Assembly (NCBI RefSeq): GCF_002551005.1 | Contig: NZ_NVOY01000032.1 | Coordinates: 1-64,000 of the forward strand | Reading direction: 5' to 3' | Source: Bacillus pseudomycoides | GTDB lineage: Bacteria; Bacillota; Bacilli; Bacillales; Bacillaceae_G | Length of the DNA: 64,000 bases | Part shown: positions 17,349 to 27,644 of the stretch, piece by piece | Layout of the letters: each line of letters begins with the position of its first letter | How positions within the stretch are numbered: position 1 is the first letter of the stretch | Position numbers and translations under genes: made by a program | Notes under the pieces: model-generated | Seen by the model: only the letters and a program-made list of their open reading frames with translations | Databases searched by the model: none | What the model was told of the DNA's origin: nothing

Positions 17349-19099
17349 GCGATCATATAGAAGCATTATCGTATTACTTAGGCGCGTTTGTTGATGAATT
17401 GGCACGCCTCTGTGTAGAGGATATCGTCATTAGCCCGGGTTCGCGGTCAACGCCGCTTGCCTTATTAATGGCACAGCATAAACAAATTCGCACATATTTA
17501 CACGTAGATGAAAGATCAGCGGCCTTTTTTGCACTTGGCATTGCCAAAGCAAAAAAACGCCCTGTCGCCTTGTTATGTACGTCAGGAACAGCGGCAGCAA
17601 ACTATTATCCTGCTGTATGCGAAGCATTTCATTCGCGGGTGCCACTTCTCGTGTTGACGGCGGATCGTCCGCATGAATTACGAGATATTGGTGCGCCGCA
17701 AGCGATGAATCAATTTCATTTGTTCGGTTCGTTTGTAAAACAATTTATAGAAATGGCACTTCCAGAAGCAGCAGAACCAATGTATCGGTATGCACGGATG
17801 ACAGCTGGGCGAGCAGTAGCTGCAGCATTGCAAACACCAAAAGGACCTGTTCATCTAAACTTTCCGCTTCGTGAGCCGTTAATTCCTGATTTTTCTTTAG
17901 AAGAATTATGGGAAAAAGGCCGCGGAGAATACGGGGCAACCGTTCATCAAGGGACCATAGCAGTGATGGATGAATATGCAGCATCTTTACGAGAGCGCCT
18001 TTCGCATATGGAAAAGGGGCTTATTGTATGTGGAGATGATAGTTATCCGAATATTGCAGAAGCTGTCGTGGCGGTTTCAAAAGCATATGGTTATCCAATT
18101 ATAGCAGACCCGCTTTCTGGTCTTCGCAGCGGTCTCCATGATAAAGAGACCGTTATCGATTGCTATGACACTTTTTTACGAAATGAGCAACTGCGTGAGA
18201 GCTGGAAACCAGATGTGATTATTCGCTTTGGCGGTATGCCAGTTTCTAAAGCACTTACGCAATATTTGAAAAAACAAACGGAAGCATTGCATATTGTTGT
18301 TGACGAATCCGGAAACTGGCGAGATCCGCTGCTTATGTCCACAGAAGTTGTGTATGCAAATGATGCGACATTTTGTGAGCGGCTTGTAAATGGTGCGAAG
18401 CAGAAAAATAAGCGAGAGTGGCTTCATATGTGGCAGCATATGAATGCCGTAGTAAAAGAGAAACTGACGGAAATGAAATCGTATGAGCATGCATTTGAAG
18501 GAAAAGTAATTACAGAACTTGTAGATGTTTTGCCGAAAGATGCAACTTTATTTGTAAGTAATAGTATGCCGATTCGCGATACAGATACGTTTTTCTTCAC
18601 AAATGAGAAGAATATTGAGGTATTAGCTAATCGCGGTGTAAACGGTATTGACGGCATTGTTTCGACAGCGCTTGGCGTAAGTGTAGCTCGCAAGCCGCTC
18701 GTATTAGTTGTGGGAGATTTATCATTTTACCATGACTTAAACGGATTGCTAGCGGCAAAGCTGCACGATTTACATGCGACGATTGTTGTTGTAAACAATG
18801 ATGGCGGCGGTATTTTCTCATTTTTACCACAGTATGAACAAAAAGAGCATTTTGAAGCGTTATTTGGCACGCCGCTCGGACTTGATTATGAACATGTCGT
18901 GAAGATGTATAACGGTTCATTCCAGCGTGTACATACGTGGGAAGCGTTTCGTCATGAAGTGGAACAAGGAACGAGAGAAGATGGCCTGCATGTCATTGAA
19001 ATAAAAACGGACCGTGAAGAAAACTTGCAGCTTCATCGTGATATGATGGTAAGAGCAGCAACAGTTGTTTCAAGGGCACTGCAAGGTGAAGAGAAATGA
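17345..19099 (+). CDS. menD: SEPHCHC synthase (MenD)
   Basis: ThDP-dependent synthase that joins isochorismate and 2-oxoglutarate to give 2-succinyl-5-enolpyruvyl-6-hydroxy-3-cyclohexene-1-carboxylate. It has 584 aa with the usual three domains. [10 protein letters not shown] lies near the N-terminus. The ThDP/Mg motif runs from GDLSFYHD to [13 protein letters not shown] in the C-terminal domain. Coupled to menF and menH by ATGA overlaps on both sides. Confidence 0.96.
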   Translation: MSDHIEALSYYLGAFVDELARLCVEDIVISPGSRSTPLALLMAQHKQIRTYLHVDERSAAFFALGIAKAKKRPVALLCTSGTAAANYYPAVCEAFHSRVPLLVLTADRPHELRDIGAPQAMNQFHLFGSFVKQFIEMALPEAAEPMYRYARMTAGRAVAAALQTPKGPVHLNFPLREPLIPDFSLEELWEKGRGEYGATVHQGTIAVMDEYAASLRERLSHMEKGLIVCGDDSYPNIAEAVVAVSKAYGYPIIADPLSGLRSGLHDKETVIDCYDTFLRNEQLRESWKPDVIIRFGGMPVSKALTQYLKKQTEALHIVVDESGNWRDPLLMSTEVVYANDATFCERLVNGAKQKNKREWLHMWQHMNAVVKEKLTEMKSYEHAFEGKVITELVDVLPKDATLFVSNSMPIRDTDTFFFTNEKNIEVLANRGVNGIDGIVSTALGVSVARKPLVLVVGDLSFYHDLNGLLAAKLHDLHATIVVVNNDGGGIFSFLPQYEQKEHFEALFGTPLGLDYEHVVKMYNGSFQRVHTWEAFRHEVEQGTREDGLHVIEIKTDREENLQLHRDMMVRAATVVSRALQGEEK

Positions 19100-19914
19100 A
19101 AGTGAACGTGCATGGTATTTCTTACGAATATGAAGTGATCGGAAGCGGTGAGCCGCTTCTTGTTCTTCATGGCTTCACAGGCAGTATGGAAACGTGGCGT
19201 TCGTTTGTTCCAGCGTGGAGCGAGCAGTTTCAAGTCATTTTAGTTGATCTGATCGGGCACGGTAAAACAGAAAGTCCAACAGAAGTCCAGCACTATCATA
19301 TAGAAACGGTAGCTGCGCACCTCATTGCTGTGCTTGATCATTTACAAATTGAGAAAGCGCATCTGTTAGGGTATTCTATGGGAGGGCGCCTTGCCCTTAC
19401 GCTTGCTTGCTTATATCCAAAGCGCATCTTATCTCTTTTATTAGAAAACTGTACAGCAGGACTGATAACAGAAGAGGAACGTAAAGAGCGCAGACAAAAG
19501 GATGAACAGCTTGCAGACAAGATTGAACGAGAGGGCGTTGCTGCTTTTGTTGAAAAGTGGGAAAACATTCCGCTCTTTGCTACGCAAAAAAAGCTGCCTC
19601 TTCGTGTACAAGCTCATGTACGTGAAGAAAGATTAGCGAATCATCCCAGGGGCCTTGCCAATAGTTTACGAGGCATGGGAACAGGAGCACAGCCATCTTG
19701 GTGGAATGAACTAGAGCACCTGCAAATGCCAGTCTTACTTATGAGCGGAGAATATGATGAAAAGTTCTTTCACATCTTAACAAAGATGAAAAATCAGATC
19801 CCTCATGCTGAATTTGTACAAATTATTGGCGCTGGCCATGCAATTCATGTGGAACAACCGCAAAAGTTTGATACAATAGTAAGGGGCTTTTTGCAAAACA
19901 TAAAAAGGAGGTAG
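19096..19914 (+). CDS. menH: SHCHC synthase (MenH), alpha/beta hydrolase
   Basis: Removes pyruvate from SEPHCHC to give 2-succinyl-6-hydroxy-2,4-cyclohexadiene-1-carboxylate. The 272-aa alpha/beta hydrolase has nucleophile S94 in GYSMGG, D221 in SGEYDEKF and H248 in GAGHAIH, plus the HGFTGS oxyanion region. It overlaps menD by 4 bp and is followed by menB after 6 bp. Confidence 0.94.
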   Translation: MKVNVHGISYEYEVIGSGEPLLVLHGFTGSMETWRSFVPAWSEQFQVILVDLIGHGKTESPTEVQHYHIETVAAHLIAVLDHLQIEKAHLLGYSMGGRLALTLACLYPKRILSLLLENCTAGLITEEERKERRQKDEQLADKIEREGVAAFVEKWENIPLFATQKKLPLRVQAHVREERLANHPRGLANSLRGMGTGAQPSWWNELEHLQMPVLLMSGEYDEKFFHILTKMKNQIPHAEFVQIIGAGHAIHVEQPQKFDTIVRGFLQNIKRR

Positions 19915-19920
19915 AAATAC

Positions 19921-20739
19921 ATGACGATTGAATGGGTAAAAGAAGGAAATTACGAAGATATTATTTACTCCACATACAATGGAATCGCAAAGATTTCGAT
20001 TAACCGTCCTGAAGTACATAATGCATTCCGTCCAAAAACGGTAATGGAGTTAATCGATGCGTTTGCACATGCACGCGATGATCAAAATGTTGGCGTTATC
20101 ATTTTAACAGGTGAAGGTGGCCGTGCGTTCTGTTCTGGCGGTGACCAAAAAGTTCGCGGCCATGGCGGATACGTTGGCGACGATCAAATCCCACGTCTAA
20201 ACGTATTAGACTTACAACGCTTAATCCGCGCAATTCCAAAACCAGTTATCGCAATGGTAGCAGGTTATGCAATCGGCGGTGGACATGTACTTCACATCGT
20301 ATGTGATTTAACAATCGCAGCGGATAACGCAGTATTTGGCCAAACAGGTCCAAAAGTAGGAAGCTTTGACGGCGGATACGGCGCTGGTTATTTAGCTCGT
20401 ATGGTTGGTCATAAGAAAGCGCGCGAAATTTGGTACCTATGCCGTCAATACAACGCACAAGAAGCGCTTGATATGGGCTTAATTAACACAGTTGTACCAT
20501 TAGAACAGCTAGAAGAAGAAACTGTGAAGTGGGCAGAAGAAATTTTAGCAAACAGCCCAATGGCACTTCGTTTCTTAAAAGCTGCATTTAATGCAGACAC
20601 AGATGGCCTTGCAGGTATTCAGCAACTAGCTGGCGATGCAACGCTATTATACTACACAACAGACGAAGCAAAAGAAGGCCGCGATGCGTTTAAAGAAAAA
20701 CGCAGTCCGGACTTTGGACAATTCCCTCGTTTTCCTTGA
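19921..20739 (+). CDS. menB: 1,4-dihydroxy-2-naphthoyl-CoA synthase
   Basis: Crotonase-family enzyme that closes the second ring from O-succinylbenzoyl-CoA. The 272 aa include [15 protein letters not shown] (oxyanion and substrate loop), [15 protein letters not shown] and the C-terminal [13 protein letters not shown] typical of MenB. Strong AGGAGG start. In B. subtilis menE and menC follow directly. Here they lie about 23.7 kb away at 44512-47064 and a repeat follows menB. Confidence 0.97.
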   Translation: MTIEWVKEGNYEDIIYSTYNGIAKISINRPEVHNAFRPKTVMELIDAFAHARDDQNVGVIILTGEGGRAFCSGGDQKVRGHGGYVGDDQIPRLNVLDLQRLIRAIPKPVIAMVAGYAIGGGHVLHIVCDLTIAADNAVFGQTGPKVGSFDGGYGAGYLARMVGHKKAREIWYLCRQYNAQEALDMGLINTVVPLEQLEEETVKWAEEILANSPMALRFLKAAFNADTDGLAGIQQLAGDATLLYYTTDEAKEGRDAFKEKRSPDFGQFPRFP

Positions 20740-20740
20740 T

Positions 20741-20900
20741 TAAAAGCGGAAGCGGCTCGCTCAGAATCGCAGGGCGTTGGAGTACCCGACAGAGAGGCAC
20801 TTTTTGCCTCGTCCGAGGGGGCGAAACGACCGGAGATTCTAGCCGCTGTAGCTGGATAAGATAAAAGCGGAAGCGGCTCGTTTAGATCCGTTTGTTAAAC
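20741..20900. repeat. Family C repeat (AAAAGCGGAAGCGGCTCG-type), one full and one partial copy
   Basis: AAAAGCGGAAGCGGCTCG occurs near 20744 and again near 20872. The first copy runs to GATTCTAGCCGCT. The outer segments AGCGGCT and AGAATC near the start pair with GATTCT and AGCCGCT near the end, giving a long folded unit of about 120 bp with an inner GAGGCA/TGCCTC hairpin. Similar sequences are widespread in Bacillales intergenic regions. It marks the left edge of the inserted island. Confidence 0.7.
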
Positions 20901-20919
20901 TGAATAGTGATGAGAATAG

Positions 20920-20957
20920 AAAGAGACTTAATGAGAATTCATTGAGTCTCTTTTTTT
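20920..20957 (+). terminator. Terminator downstream of menB and the family C repeat
   Basis: AGAGACTTAATGA pairs with TCATTGAGTCTCT around a short loop, followed by a T run. Confidence 0.85.
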
Positions 20958-20991
20958 ACATATGTAGCTATAGTTCTTAACATTGTTTATT

Positions 20992-21057
20992 TTATCTTGC
21001 ATTAAAGGCCAGCAAGCTCTCCATTTCAAGCACACATCGATGGAAGTTTCACTCTAT
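20992..21057 (+). repeat. Internally deleted bcr1-type element
   Basis: Starts TTTATCTTGCATTAAAGG and ends GATGGAAGTTTCACTCTAT. Both ends match the family but only about 66 bp remain. Confidence 0.6.
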
Positions 21058-21152
21058 TCCCTTCGTTTATATGTACTAATAAACAAAATTCGACAATTTA
21101 TGATAAATATATACAAAATAGTAAATATCTATTCTCAAAGGTTTATAGTTAT

Positions 21153-21161
21153 TGTTATAAT
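21153..21161 (+). promoter_or_regulatory. Extended -10 promoter of esxA
   Basis: TG-T-TATAAT (21153-21161) is a full extended -10; only a weak -35 is visible. The start of transcription would be near 21168, giving a leader of about 55 nt. Confidence 0.6.
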
Positions 21162-21221
21162 ATAGTTAGTAAAATTAAAGTTAATTTTACAATTTTCATA
21201 AATTGATGGGAGGAATATTTA

Positions 21222-21518
21222 ATGGCTGGACAAATTCGTATGAGCCCAGAGGAGCTTAAAGCAAAAGCGGCTCGTTATGGTAACGGTGGTCACCAAATTG
21301 AGGACATTCTACGCGATTTAACAAACTTACAATCAGATTTACGCGGAGAGTGGGAAGGTCGTGCATTTGAAGGCTTTGATCGACAATTTATCGAGTTAGC
21401 ACCAAAGGTAAAAAACTTTGCCCAATTACTACATGACATCGAAAGACAATTGAAGGATACAGCAGATGCTGTGGCTCGACATGATCAAGAATTATCTCGT
21501 AATTTTGGACTTAGCTAA
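21222..21518 (+). CDS. esxA: WXG100 family protein, EsxA/YukE
   Basis: A small secreted helical-hairpin protein and obligate partner of the type VII secretion system. The 98 aa hold the turn motif W-E-G at 43-45 between two helices. The last residues (RHDQELSRNFGLS) include a helical secretion-signal-like tail. Strong GGGAGG start. It has its own promoter and terminator, separate from the rest of the locus, as expected for a gene needed in higher amounts. Confidence 0.95.
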   Translation: MAGQIRMSPEELKAKAARYGNGGHQIEDILRDLTNLQSDLRGEWEGRAFEGFDRQFIELAPKVKNFAQLLHDIERQLKDTADAVARHDQELSRNFGLS

Positions 21519-21593
21519 TTGCGTTGACGTTATTAGTTTAGGGGATTTTTCATGCTTTACATATTGACGGGCGCGAGTAAATTCTCTTAGTAG

Positions 21594-21630
21594 TAAGCCA
21601 CGCAGCAATGCTGCGTGGCTTATTTATTGG
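21594..21630 (+). terminator. Terminator of esxA
   Basis: TAAGCCACGCAGC (21594-21606) and GCTGCGTGGCTTA (21610-21622) form a perfect 13-bp stem around AAT, then T-rich sequence. Confidence 0.92.
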
Positions 21631-21742
21631 GGTTATTTGTAAAAAAAGGGATAGGTGCCACAGTTTTTCTTGAGATTATACTAAAAAAATAAATATATAT
21701 GCTCAGCAAAAAAGGTGTAAGGCAGCTTGAAGTTTTTTTGCA

Positions 21743-21796
21743 TTTATCCGGCATTAACGGACAGTAAGGCTCCTATTCACGGAAGTTTCACCTTAT
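21743..21796 (+). repeat. Short bcr1-type derivative upstream of esaA
   Basis: TTTATCCGGCATTAACGG at one end and CACGGAAGTTTCACCTTAT at the other, about 54 bp in total. It is the same kind of internal deletion as at 62171-62225. Confidence 0.65.
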
Positions 21797-21892
21797 CGTG
21801 GGAATTAAAAGGAGTATCCGTTTTCGCGACCACTAGAAGTAAACGAATAACAGTACACAGACAAAGAGTTTTACTAGCAGGAGTGGTGATGT

Positions 21893-24800
21893 GTGAAAAA
21901 AATAAAGTGGAGCGTAGTATTTTTTATTATACTGACGCTTGCGCTGTCTACTGGAACCTCCTTTCTAGCGCTGAATCAAGTGAAGAAAGGAAAGAGCGAT
22001 AAAGACACGCAAAAAATGACGGTTGCGCTGGTCAACGAAGATCAAGGTGCAAGCCTGAGTGGCAAAAAGATTGAATTTGGTAATGAGTTTATTACGAGTG
22101 TTGAAAAAGATACTACCCATGATTGGTATGTAGTTAGCCGCGGGGTAGCGGAAAGCGGACTAGCACGTAACGTTTATAATATGATGATTGTTATTCCGAA
22201 CGATTTTTCACAAAAGGCATTATCAATTGAGTCGAATGCACCGGAAAAAGTGACGCTTAACTACAAAGTGAATGCAACTGGTAATAATGATGTGAAAGCA
22301 GAAGCGGAAAAAACAGCAAGTTCGATTCTTGAAGATTTCAACCGCCGAATTATTGATGTTTATTTTGCTAGCATTATCGGAAACTTGCAAAACGCACAAG
22401 ATAACATTACAACTCTTGTAAAAAAAGAACAAACTTACAGCAATGCATACAATGATGAGGTTCAGAGCCCATTAGCTGGTTATACACAACAGTTTAAAAG
22501 TGTGCAAGATCAAACAGGTGTATCGAAAGGCAGTTTTAAAGGGTTACAAGAGATTTTAAACGGGTTTGGCAACAATTTAAATGAAGGTATGAAATCCAAC
22601 CAGACATATCAGACAACCTTTGGTGATTTCAATAAAATGAAGGAAGCGAATGGTCTTGTCTTAAAGGACTTCACGACGCAGCTGACTCAGTTTGACCAAG
22701 GTATGAATACGACAGATGTCTTGCAGCAATTCGCCAATTTAGAATCAGCGAATAAAGTAATCTTTGATCAATTTCAGTTGAAAGAAAAGAATTCCAATAT
22801 TTTATCGTATTCAGATGCTATTCAAACGTATTTAAAGGTCAACGGTGATAAAATTCGTACTGATAGAACTGAATTGGTTAATAAATTGGAATCAAATCTT
22901 GAGGAATCAATAGCTGACAAGCTGAAGAAAGAGATTTCAACTTCATCTGAAGGTAATGAAGTTGTGTATTTAAATAAATTCTTTGATGCACCGGATAATC
23001 ATGTGAATCAAAAAATCAAAGATCTTATTGATCAGTTGCCGTCGCTAGAGAAAGATGATATTAAAAATATCGGTTTATCAGATGTGACTAAAAAAGAACT
23101 GGAAAATGTTATTGACATTACGAATAAATATAATTCGGAAAAACAGTATACACCTGATCGAGGTGAGAATAGCATTCCGCTTACGAAAATGGTACAAGAT
23201 GCTAAGGAGCAGCTGGCGACATCTGGTGTTGAGGTGAAAGATAAAGCAATACTACCAGCTACGAAAAAAGCAGGACAATATATCACATTAAATGTACCAG
23301 ATGCTTATGAAGTGACAAGTGTGAAACTGATTATCGGAAAAGAAGCAGATTACACTGAGGAGTACCTTAAAAATAAAAAAATTGTTTTACCAGCTACAGA
23401 CAAAGGCGATTTCGAAATCACAGCGACATTACGTTTAAAAGACGCTAACAGTGATATTTCTGTCTTTGAACCTGTAACTTGGAGTTGGAATTTGACACAA
23501 GAGGATACAGATAATGTCCTTGATCAACATGTCATAAAGCCAACACCATCTGAACCACCTATATTAAGTCAATCACGCGGGATTACTAATCAGAAGCCTT
23601 TGAAAAAGGCAGAGAAAAGTGACAGTCAAACACAAAATGGTGGTAGTCAGGCTGGGGGAAGTGACAGCCAAACACAAAACGGTGGTAGTCAGGCTGGGGG
23701 AAGTGACAGTCAAACACAAAATGGTGGTAGTCAGGCTGGAGGAAGTGACAGCCAAACACAAAACGGTGATAGTCAGGCTGGGGGAAGTGACAGTCAAATA
23801 CAAAATGGTGGTAGTCAGGCTGGAGGAAGTGACAGCCAAACACAAAACGGTGGTAGTCAGCCAGGAAAAAATAACGGCCAGACACAAACAGACCCGCCTC
23901 CTACAAAAGATGAAGGAACGCGTACAGAAGGTGAATGGAAACCTGTAAATAATAATTACATCACTCACCAAGTTATGTCGTCGTTAGATAAGAATCATAA
24001 TACGACTAATAAACTTATACAAGCAGTTGAAGAAACGATTAAAAATTATCAAAAACTATCCAGCTTGTATAACTTGTATTACGGTATTGATGCATCAGTT
24101 GATTTACCAGATTTTAGTCAAAAATTACTTGCAGATATAGCTAGTGAAGAACGTCAAGATCCAAAAACATATCCATTATACTACCTGTTCAACAAACGCG
24201 ATGTACTTGACTTACTAGCAGAATATGTTGCTAAGCAAACGACAGAAGAAGTACGTCAACAAACGCAAGATTTGAAAGACAAAATAGATGCTTATCTTAA
24301 ATTGGTTGATGAAGCCGATAAAGATTCTGCACATTTAACAGAGGTACTTAATCAGACAACTGAACAAGCAAACATGATGAATACGAGTCTTACGCAAGCG
24401 CTAAAAGATTTAACAGTATGGCGTGAAACAAGCCGTAAGCTAATTGAACAGCAAGGAAAAGTTGTGACAAATAGCGATGGTGAGCAAACGGCGACCCTTG
24501 CGTTAGATGGGGAATTCAAGTCTATTTTTGCACAAAGCCAGGCATTGGCTGATCAATCGAAGGGTAACTTAATATCAGCTGACGATGTGTATAAAACGTT
24601 TGATAATATCGATAGCCAAGCGAAAACGATTCAAGAGAGTGGAAATACATTAGTGAATCAGGCGACAGCGCTTTCGATCGATCTTAGTAAGAAAGTGCTT
24701 GACGATAAAGATTTCTTGAAAAACTTCACAAAAGTTCTAGCGAATAGCCGTGTTGGTGAACGACAAAATGAAAACTTATATAGCTTCCTTGCAAATCCAG

Positions 24801-25444
24801 TGCAAACGAAAAATGATGGTGTTGTCGTAGCCGCAGATACGTTTACACCATATTTATTAGTATTAATTTGCTTTATTGTTTCTCTATTTACAGCTTATGT
24901 TATTTCAAATCAAGAACGAAAACGCATCGAAGAAAGTGCTTTTGAGGAAGAGATGTCATTGGTACTGAAAAACGTACCAACTACGACCGTTCAAGTAGGT
25001 ATTGGAATTGTTGAAGGGATTTTAATTGGCGGTATTTCAGGTTATTTATTGAAAATTAGTCATGCAAAGTTCCTAGTATGGATCAGCATTTTTACTATCA
25101 TTATGTTAACGTTGGTGCTCATCTCAGGTTATTTATTACGCCAGATGAAAATGATTGGAATGTTTATTCTGCTAGCTACATTTAGTCTATATCTGTTCTT
25201 GACAGATGCAGTTGGGTTGAACCTTGATAAAATGTCGACTGCTGCTAAAATACGTGAATTTTCACCGCTTCAATATATTGAGAGTATGCTTACTGGTTTT
25301 GCAAATGACCGAGCGGATTGGCTGACTATTATGTATGGTTTAATTGCGGCTGCTGTGATTGGCCTTGTAGCAAACTTGTTTGTCGTACACAAATACCGGG
25401 AAGAAGAAGGGGATGAACATGAAGCTGATTCTCATGCGAGCTAG
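21893..25444 (+). CDS. esaA: T7SS membrane protein EsaA/YueB
   Basis: A 1183-aa polytopic membrane protein of the Ess/Yuk core. It has one N-terminal membrane helix (about 7-26), a very long extracellular region with coiled-coil stretches, and a C-terminal block of about five membrane helices (from about 980). The B. subtilis ortholog YueB is the receptor of phage SPP1. The extracellular part carries a Gly/Ser/Gln repeat region near residues 577-660. GTG start with AGGAGTGGTG upstream. essA starts inside its 3' end. Confidence 0.92.
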   Translation: MKKIKWSVVFFIILTLALSTGTSFLALNQVKKGKSDKDTQKMTVALVNEDQGASLSGKKIEFGNEFITSVEKDTTHDWYVVSRGVAESGLARNVYNMMIVIPNDFSQKALSIESNAPEKVTLNYKVNATGNNDVKAEAEKTASSILEDFNRRIIDVYFASIIGNLQNAQDNITTLVKKEQTYSNAYNDEVQSPLAGYTQQFKSVQDQTGVSKGSFKGLQEILNGFGNNLNEGMKSNQTYQTTFGDFNKMKEANGLVLKDFTTQLTQFDQGMNTTDVLQQFANLESANKVIFDQFQLKEKNSNILSYSDAIQTYLKVNGDKIRTDRTELVNKLESNLEESIADKLKKEISTSSEGNEVVYLNKFFDAPDNHVNQKIKDLIDQLPSLEKDDIKNIGLSDVTKKELENVIDITNKYNSEKQYTPDRGENSIPLTKMVQDAKEQLATSGVEVKDKAILPATKKAGQYITLNVPDAYEVTSVKLIIGKEADYTEEYLKNKKIVLPATDKGDFEITATLRLKDANSDISVFEPVTWSWNLTQEDTDNVLDQHVIKPTPSEPPILSQSRGITNQKPLKKAEKSDSQTQNGGSQAGGSDSQTQNGGSQAGGSDSQTQNGGSQAGGSDSQTQNGDSQAGGSDSQIQNGGSQAGGSDSQTQNGGSQPGKNNGQTQTDPPPTKDEGTRTEGEWKPVNNNYITHQVMSSLDKNHNTTNKLIQAVEETIKNYQKLSSLYNLYYGIDASVDLPDFSQKLLADIASEERQDPKTYPLYYLFNKRDVLDLLAEYVAKQTTEEVRQQTQDLKDKIDAYLKLVDEADKDSAHLTEVLNQTTEQANMMNTSLTQALKDLTVWRETSRKLIEQQGKVVTNSDGEQTATLALDGEFKSIFAQSQALADQSKGNLISADDVYKTFDNIDSQAKTIQESGNTLVNQATALSIDLSKKVLDDKDFLKNFTKVLANSRVGERQNENLYSFLANPVQTKNDGVVVAADTFTPYLLVLICFIVSLFTAYVISNQERKRIEESAFEEEMSLVLKNVPTTTVQVGIGIVEGILIGGISGYLLKISHAKFLVWISIFTIIMLTLVLISGYLLRQMKMIGMFILLATFSLYLFLTDAVGLNLDKMSTAAKIREFSPLQYIESMLTGFANDRADWLTIMYGLIAAAVIGLVANLFVVHKYREEEGDEHEADSHAS
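23621..23872 (+). repeat. 42-bp coding tandem repeat in esaA, six units in ABABAB order
   Basis: Six in-frame units encode DSQTQNGGSQAGGS with small changes. Synonymous differences alternate: units 1, 3, 5 read GACAGTCAAA...AAATGG and units 2, 4, 6 read GACAGCCAAA...AAACGG. The array therefore expanded as an 84-bp pair. Length changes of whole units keep the frame. Confidence 0.92.
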
Positions 25445-25931
25445 TTTCATTACTGCTTTTTTGTTGCTTATTCTTACACCGGTGTCCATTCACGCTGAGA
25501 CGGATAGCTATCTTGAACATAACGGGAAGATGAATTTGAAAACTGATCGTGTTGAACAGACAAACCAGGAAAAAATTGAAAAGGAACAAAAGGAAAACCA
25601 AGAAACTGAACTCGATAAATATGCACCAGGCTTGTTTAAAGAACAAACAAAAGATGCAATTAAAGAGAAGCAAAAACAAATAGAGGGCGACACGAAAGAA
25701 TTAAATGACTCATTATTTGTGACATCAAACAAGAAGGATACAACTGTGAAGGACAGACAGAACAGCTTGTTTGCTCAAAATTATACGGTTAGCACAGCTG
25801 TTAACGCTAGCCAAAACACGAATCAACAAGAAACGGATCCTATTAGTAATCAAATGATAGGAATCCTAGCTGCTGTGGTATTAGCAATTTGTGGCGGCAT
25901 TTATGTTGTAATACGGAAAATTTGGCGGTAA
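25419..25931 (+). CDS. essA: T7SS protein EssA
   Basis: A 170-aa membrane protein of the Ess core. It has an N-terminal signal-like hydrophobic stretch ending near SIHA-ETD (about residue 26), a polar coiled-coil middle rich in K, E and Q, and a C-terminal membrane helix (ILAAVVLAICGGIYVVI) followed by RKIWR. Start at ATG 25419, with AGAAGGGG at about 7 nt; ATG 25413 is too close. It overlaps esaA by 26 bp. Confidence 0.85.
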   Translation: MKLILMRASFITAFLLLILTPVSIHAETDSYLEHNGKMNLKTDRVEQTNQEKIEKEQKENQETELDKYAPGLFKEQTKDAIKEKQKQIEGDTKELNDSLFVTSNKKDTTVKDRQNSLFAQNYTVSTAVNASQNTNQQETDPISNQMIGILAAVVLAICGGIYVVIRKIWR

Positions 25932-25944
25932 GGGAGAAGAACGT

Positions 25945-26196
25945 ATGGCAGGACAAACACATATTAATGTCACAATTGACTTTAATAAAGGGGATGGCAG
26001 ATTATATGATCTGCGCATCCCTACCCATCAGCCCATCAAGCAGCTGCTTATGAACATTGCTGAGGCGCTGAAGCTTGATGTGATGGAAGTTTCGCGCTGC
26101 GCTGTTAAGGTTGTTAATAAAGAACTGTTACTAACTGATGATGATCGATTAATTGATTATCAGATAACAGATGGGGACATATTAAAAGTTTTGTAG
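25945..26196 (+). CDS. esaB: T7SS ubiquitin-like protein EsaB/YukD
   Basis: An 83-aa cytoplasmic protein of the YukD ubiquitin-like fold (beta-grasp), with HINVTIDF at the first strand and ITDGDILKVL at the end. It lacks the terminal Gly-Gly of true ubiquitin. It is a regulatory or accessory core component of the Ess/Yuk system. It starts 13 bp after essA. Confidence 0.93.
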   Translation: MAGQTHINVTIDFNKGDGRLYDLRIPTHQPIKQLLMNIAEALKLDVMEVSRCAVKVVNKELLLTDDDRLIDYQITDGDILKVL

Positions 26197-26200
26197 AATC

Positions 26201-26362
26201 AAAAACTTTCTTTTTAGGTGGACAAGAGCAACTGGCCGTGCGTAGAAACGGTCAGTTCCTGTTCCTGCCACGTGCAAAGGTTAAAACAAAAATAGAAAGA
26301 AAAAGCAGGTCACTTCTACATAACAGCGACTTATATGTTGAAAAAACAAAATGGATTCATAT
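26201..26362 (+). repeat. Family B repeat between esaB and essB
   Basis: An approximately 160-bp unit: CTTTCTTTTTAGGTGG near the start, hairpin ACTGGCC...GGTCAGT, then TGCCACGTGCAAAGG and GTTAAAACAAA, ending ATATGTTGAAAAAACAAAATGG. It separates esaB from essB inside the secretion operon. Confidence 0.8.
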
Positions 26363-26395
26363 AGAAAAGAACATGACAAAGAGGAGTAAAGGACT

Positions 26396-27604
26396 ATGAC
26401 AGAAAGAACGATTCAGCTAGATTCGATGCAGTATCTATTTGAAACGACTGAGCATGTACGGAAATTGAAGTTATCGAAATCACAGACGCGTGTTAAGGAC
26501 ATACGGCAATTGGAGTTAATTACGGAAAAATCGAGTTTCTTTGTACCAGCTACGGTAGAAGATCATGAAGATATGTTTACATTTGAGTTTAATGTTAAAG
26601 AACAAACAAAGGAATGGGAAGATGTACAAAAACTAGGTAAAAACGATAAATTACGCTTATTACTTAACGTTGCCCGCTTTCAAGAGTGCCTACAAACTCG
26701 AAAAACTTTCTTCCTTCATCCAGACAATCTAGTATTCGATGACAATTATATGCCATATCTCGTTTATCGCGGTATCCGTGATATCGTACCACCGTATCGC
26801 TTAGATGATGAGAAATTTTTACGTCAGTATAAATGTTTAGTTGTTGCGCTATTTTCAAAGAAATATAGTTTTGATGAGTTGTATTCTGGTTCATTGGAAA
26901 ATGCGAAGGATACAGCGTTTGATCGTAGTGTTTTTGATGCTAGTACGTTTAATGATCTTGTAAAGTTGTTAAATGATCATTACAGAAAAGAACAAACAAC
27001 GACAGAGAAAAACATGCAACTTGTACCGAAAAAGCGATTCCGTTTATTTAAACGATTATCCATTTCGATGATTGTTGCTTCCGTTGTTCTCGCTGTACCG
27101 CTTGGCTATTTCAGCTTTGTAAAAATGCCGTATCAAAATAAATTGTTAGAAGCAGATAAAAATTTCTTGGCGACAGACTACGACAAAGTAATTAGTACTT
27201 TGAAAGAGCAAGATCCTGAGAAACTACCAGATGCCTCTAAATATGTTTTAGCTTCTTCATACGTGAAAGCAGAAAAACTAACAGATGATCAAAAAGCGGC
27301 AATCATGAAAAACGTGAGTCTAAAAAGTGATAAAAATTATTTATTATATTGGATTTACAACGGGCGCGGAGATTTCTCTAAGTCTTTAGATCTTGCGAAA
27401 TATATTGATGATCCGCAATTGGTTATGTACGGATTAATTAAACAAATCGAACAAGTGAAAAATGACCCGAAATTAACTGGTTCAACGCGTGAAGAAAAAG
27501 TACAGAAATACCAGAAAGAATTGGAAGATTACCAAAAGAAATATAATACAGATTCTTCAGGTGACTTATCAAATAAAAATCCATCAGGAAATAAAGCGAA
27601 CTAA
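26396..27604 (+). CDS. essB: T7SS protein EssB/YukC
   Basis: A 402-aa bitopic membrane protein of the core. The N-terminal cytoplasmic region (1-215) is the pseudokinase-like YukC domain. One membrane helix lies near 218-240 (SMIVASVVLAVPLGYFSFV), and an extracytoplasmic helical domain follows. The C-terminus is a charged, Q/K/N-rich coiled tail. It bridges EssC and the rest of the channel in related systems. Confidence 0.92.
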   Translation: MTERTIQLDSMQYLFETTEHVRKLKLSKSQTRVKDIRQLELITEKSSFFVPATVEDHEDMFTFEFNVKEQTKEWEDVQKLGKNDKLRLLLNVARFQECLQTRKTFFLHPDNLVFDDNYMPYLVYRGIRDIVPPYRLDDEKFLRQYKCLVVALFSKKYSFDELYSGSLENAKDTAFDRSVFDASTFNDLVKLLNDHYRKEQTTTEKNMQLVPKKRFRLFKRLSISMIVASVVLAVPLGYFSFVKMPYQNKLLEADKNFLATDYDKVISTLKEQDPEKLPDASKYVLASSYVKAEKLTDDQKAAIMKNVSLKSDKNYLLYWIYNGRGDFSKSLDLAKYIDDPQLVMYGLIKQIEQVKNDPKLTGSTREEKVQKYQKELEDYQKKYNTDSSGDLSNKNPSGNKAN

Positions 27605-27644
27605 GCATCATACGAAATAAAAATAAAAGAAACGGGAGATAGAG

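Noticed and set aside
20983-21165. A 60-aa frame upstream of esxA
   Set aside because: It spans a bcr1 remnant and the esxA promoter, with no good ribosome binding site.
23621-23872. Possible CRISPR array
   Set aside because: Units are contiguous, with no unique spacers, and lie in frame inside a coding gene.
23573-23971. Open frames in other frames across the esaA repeat
   Set aside because: A 42-bp repeat with no stops keeps several frames open; codon use and context support only esaA.
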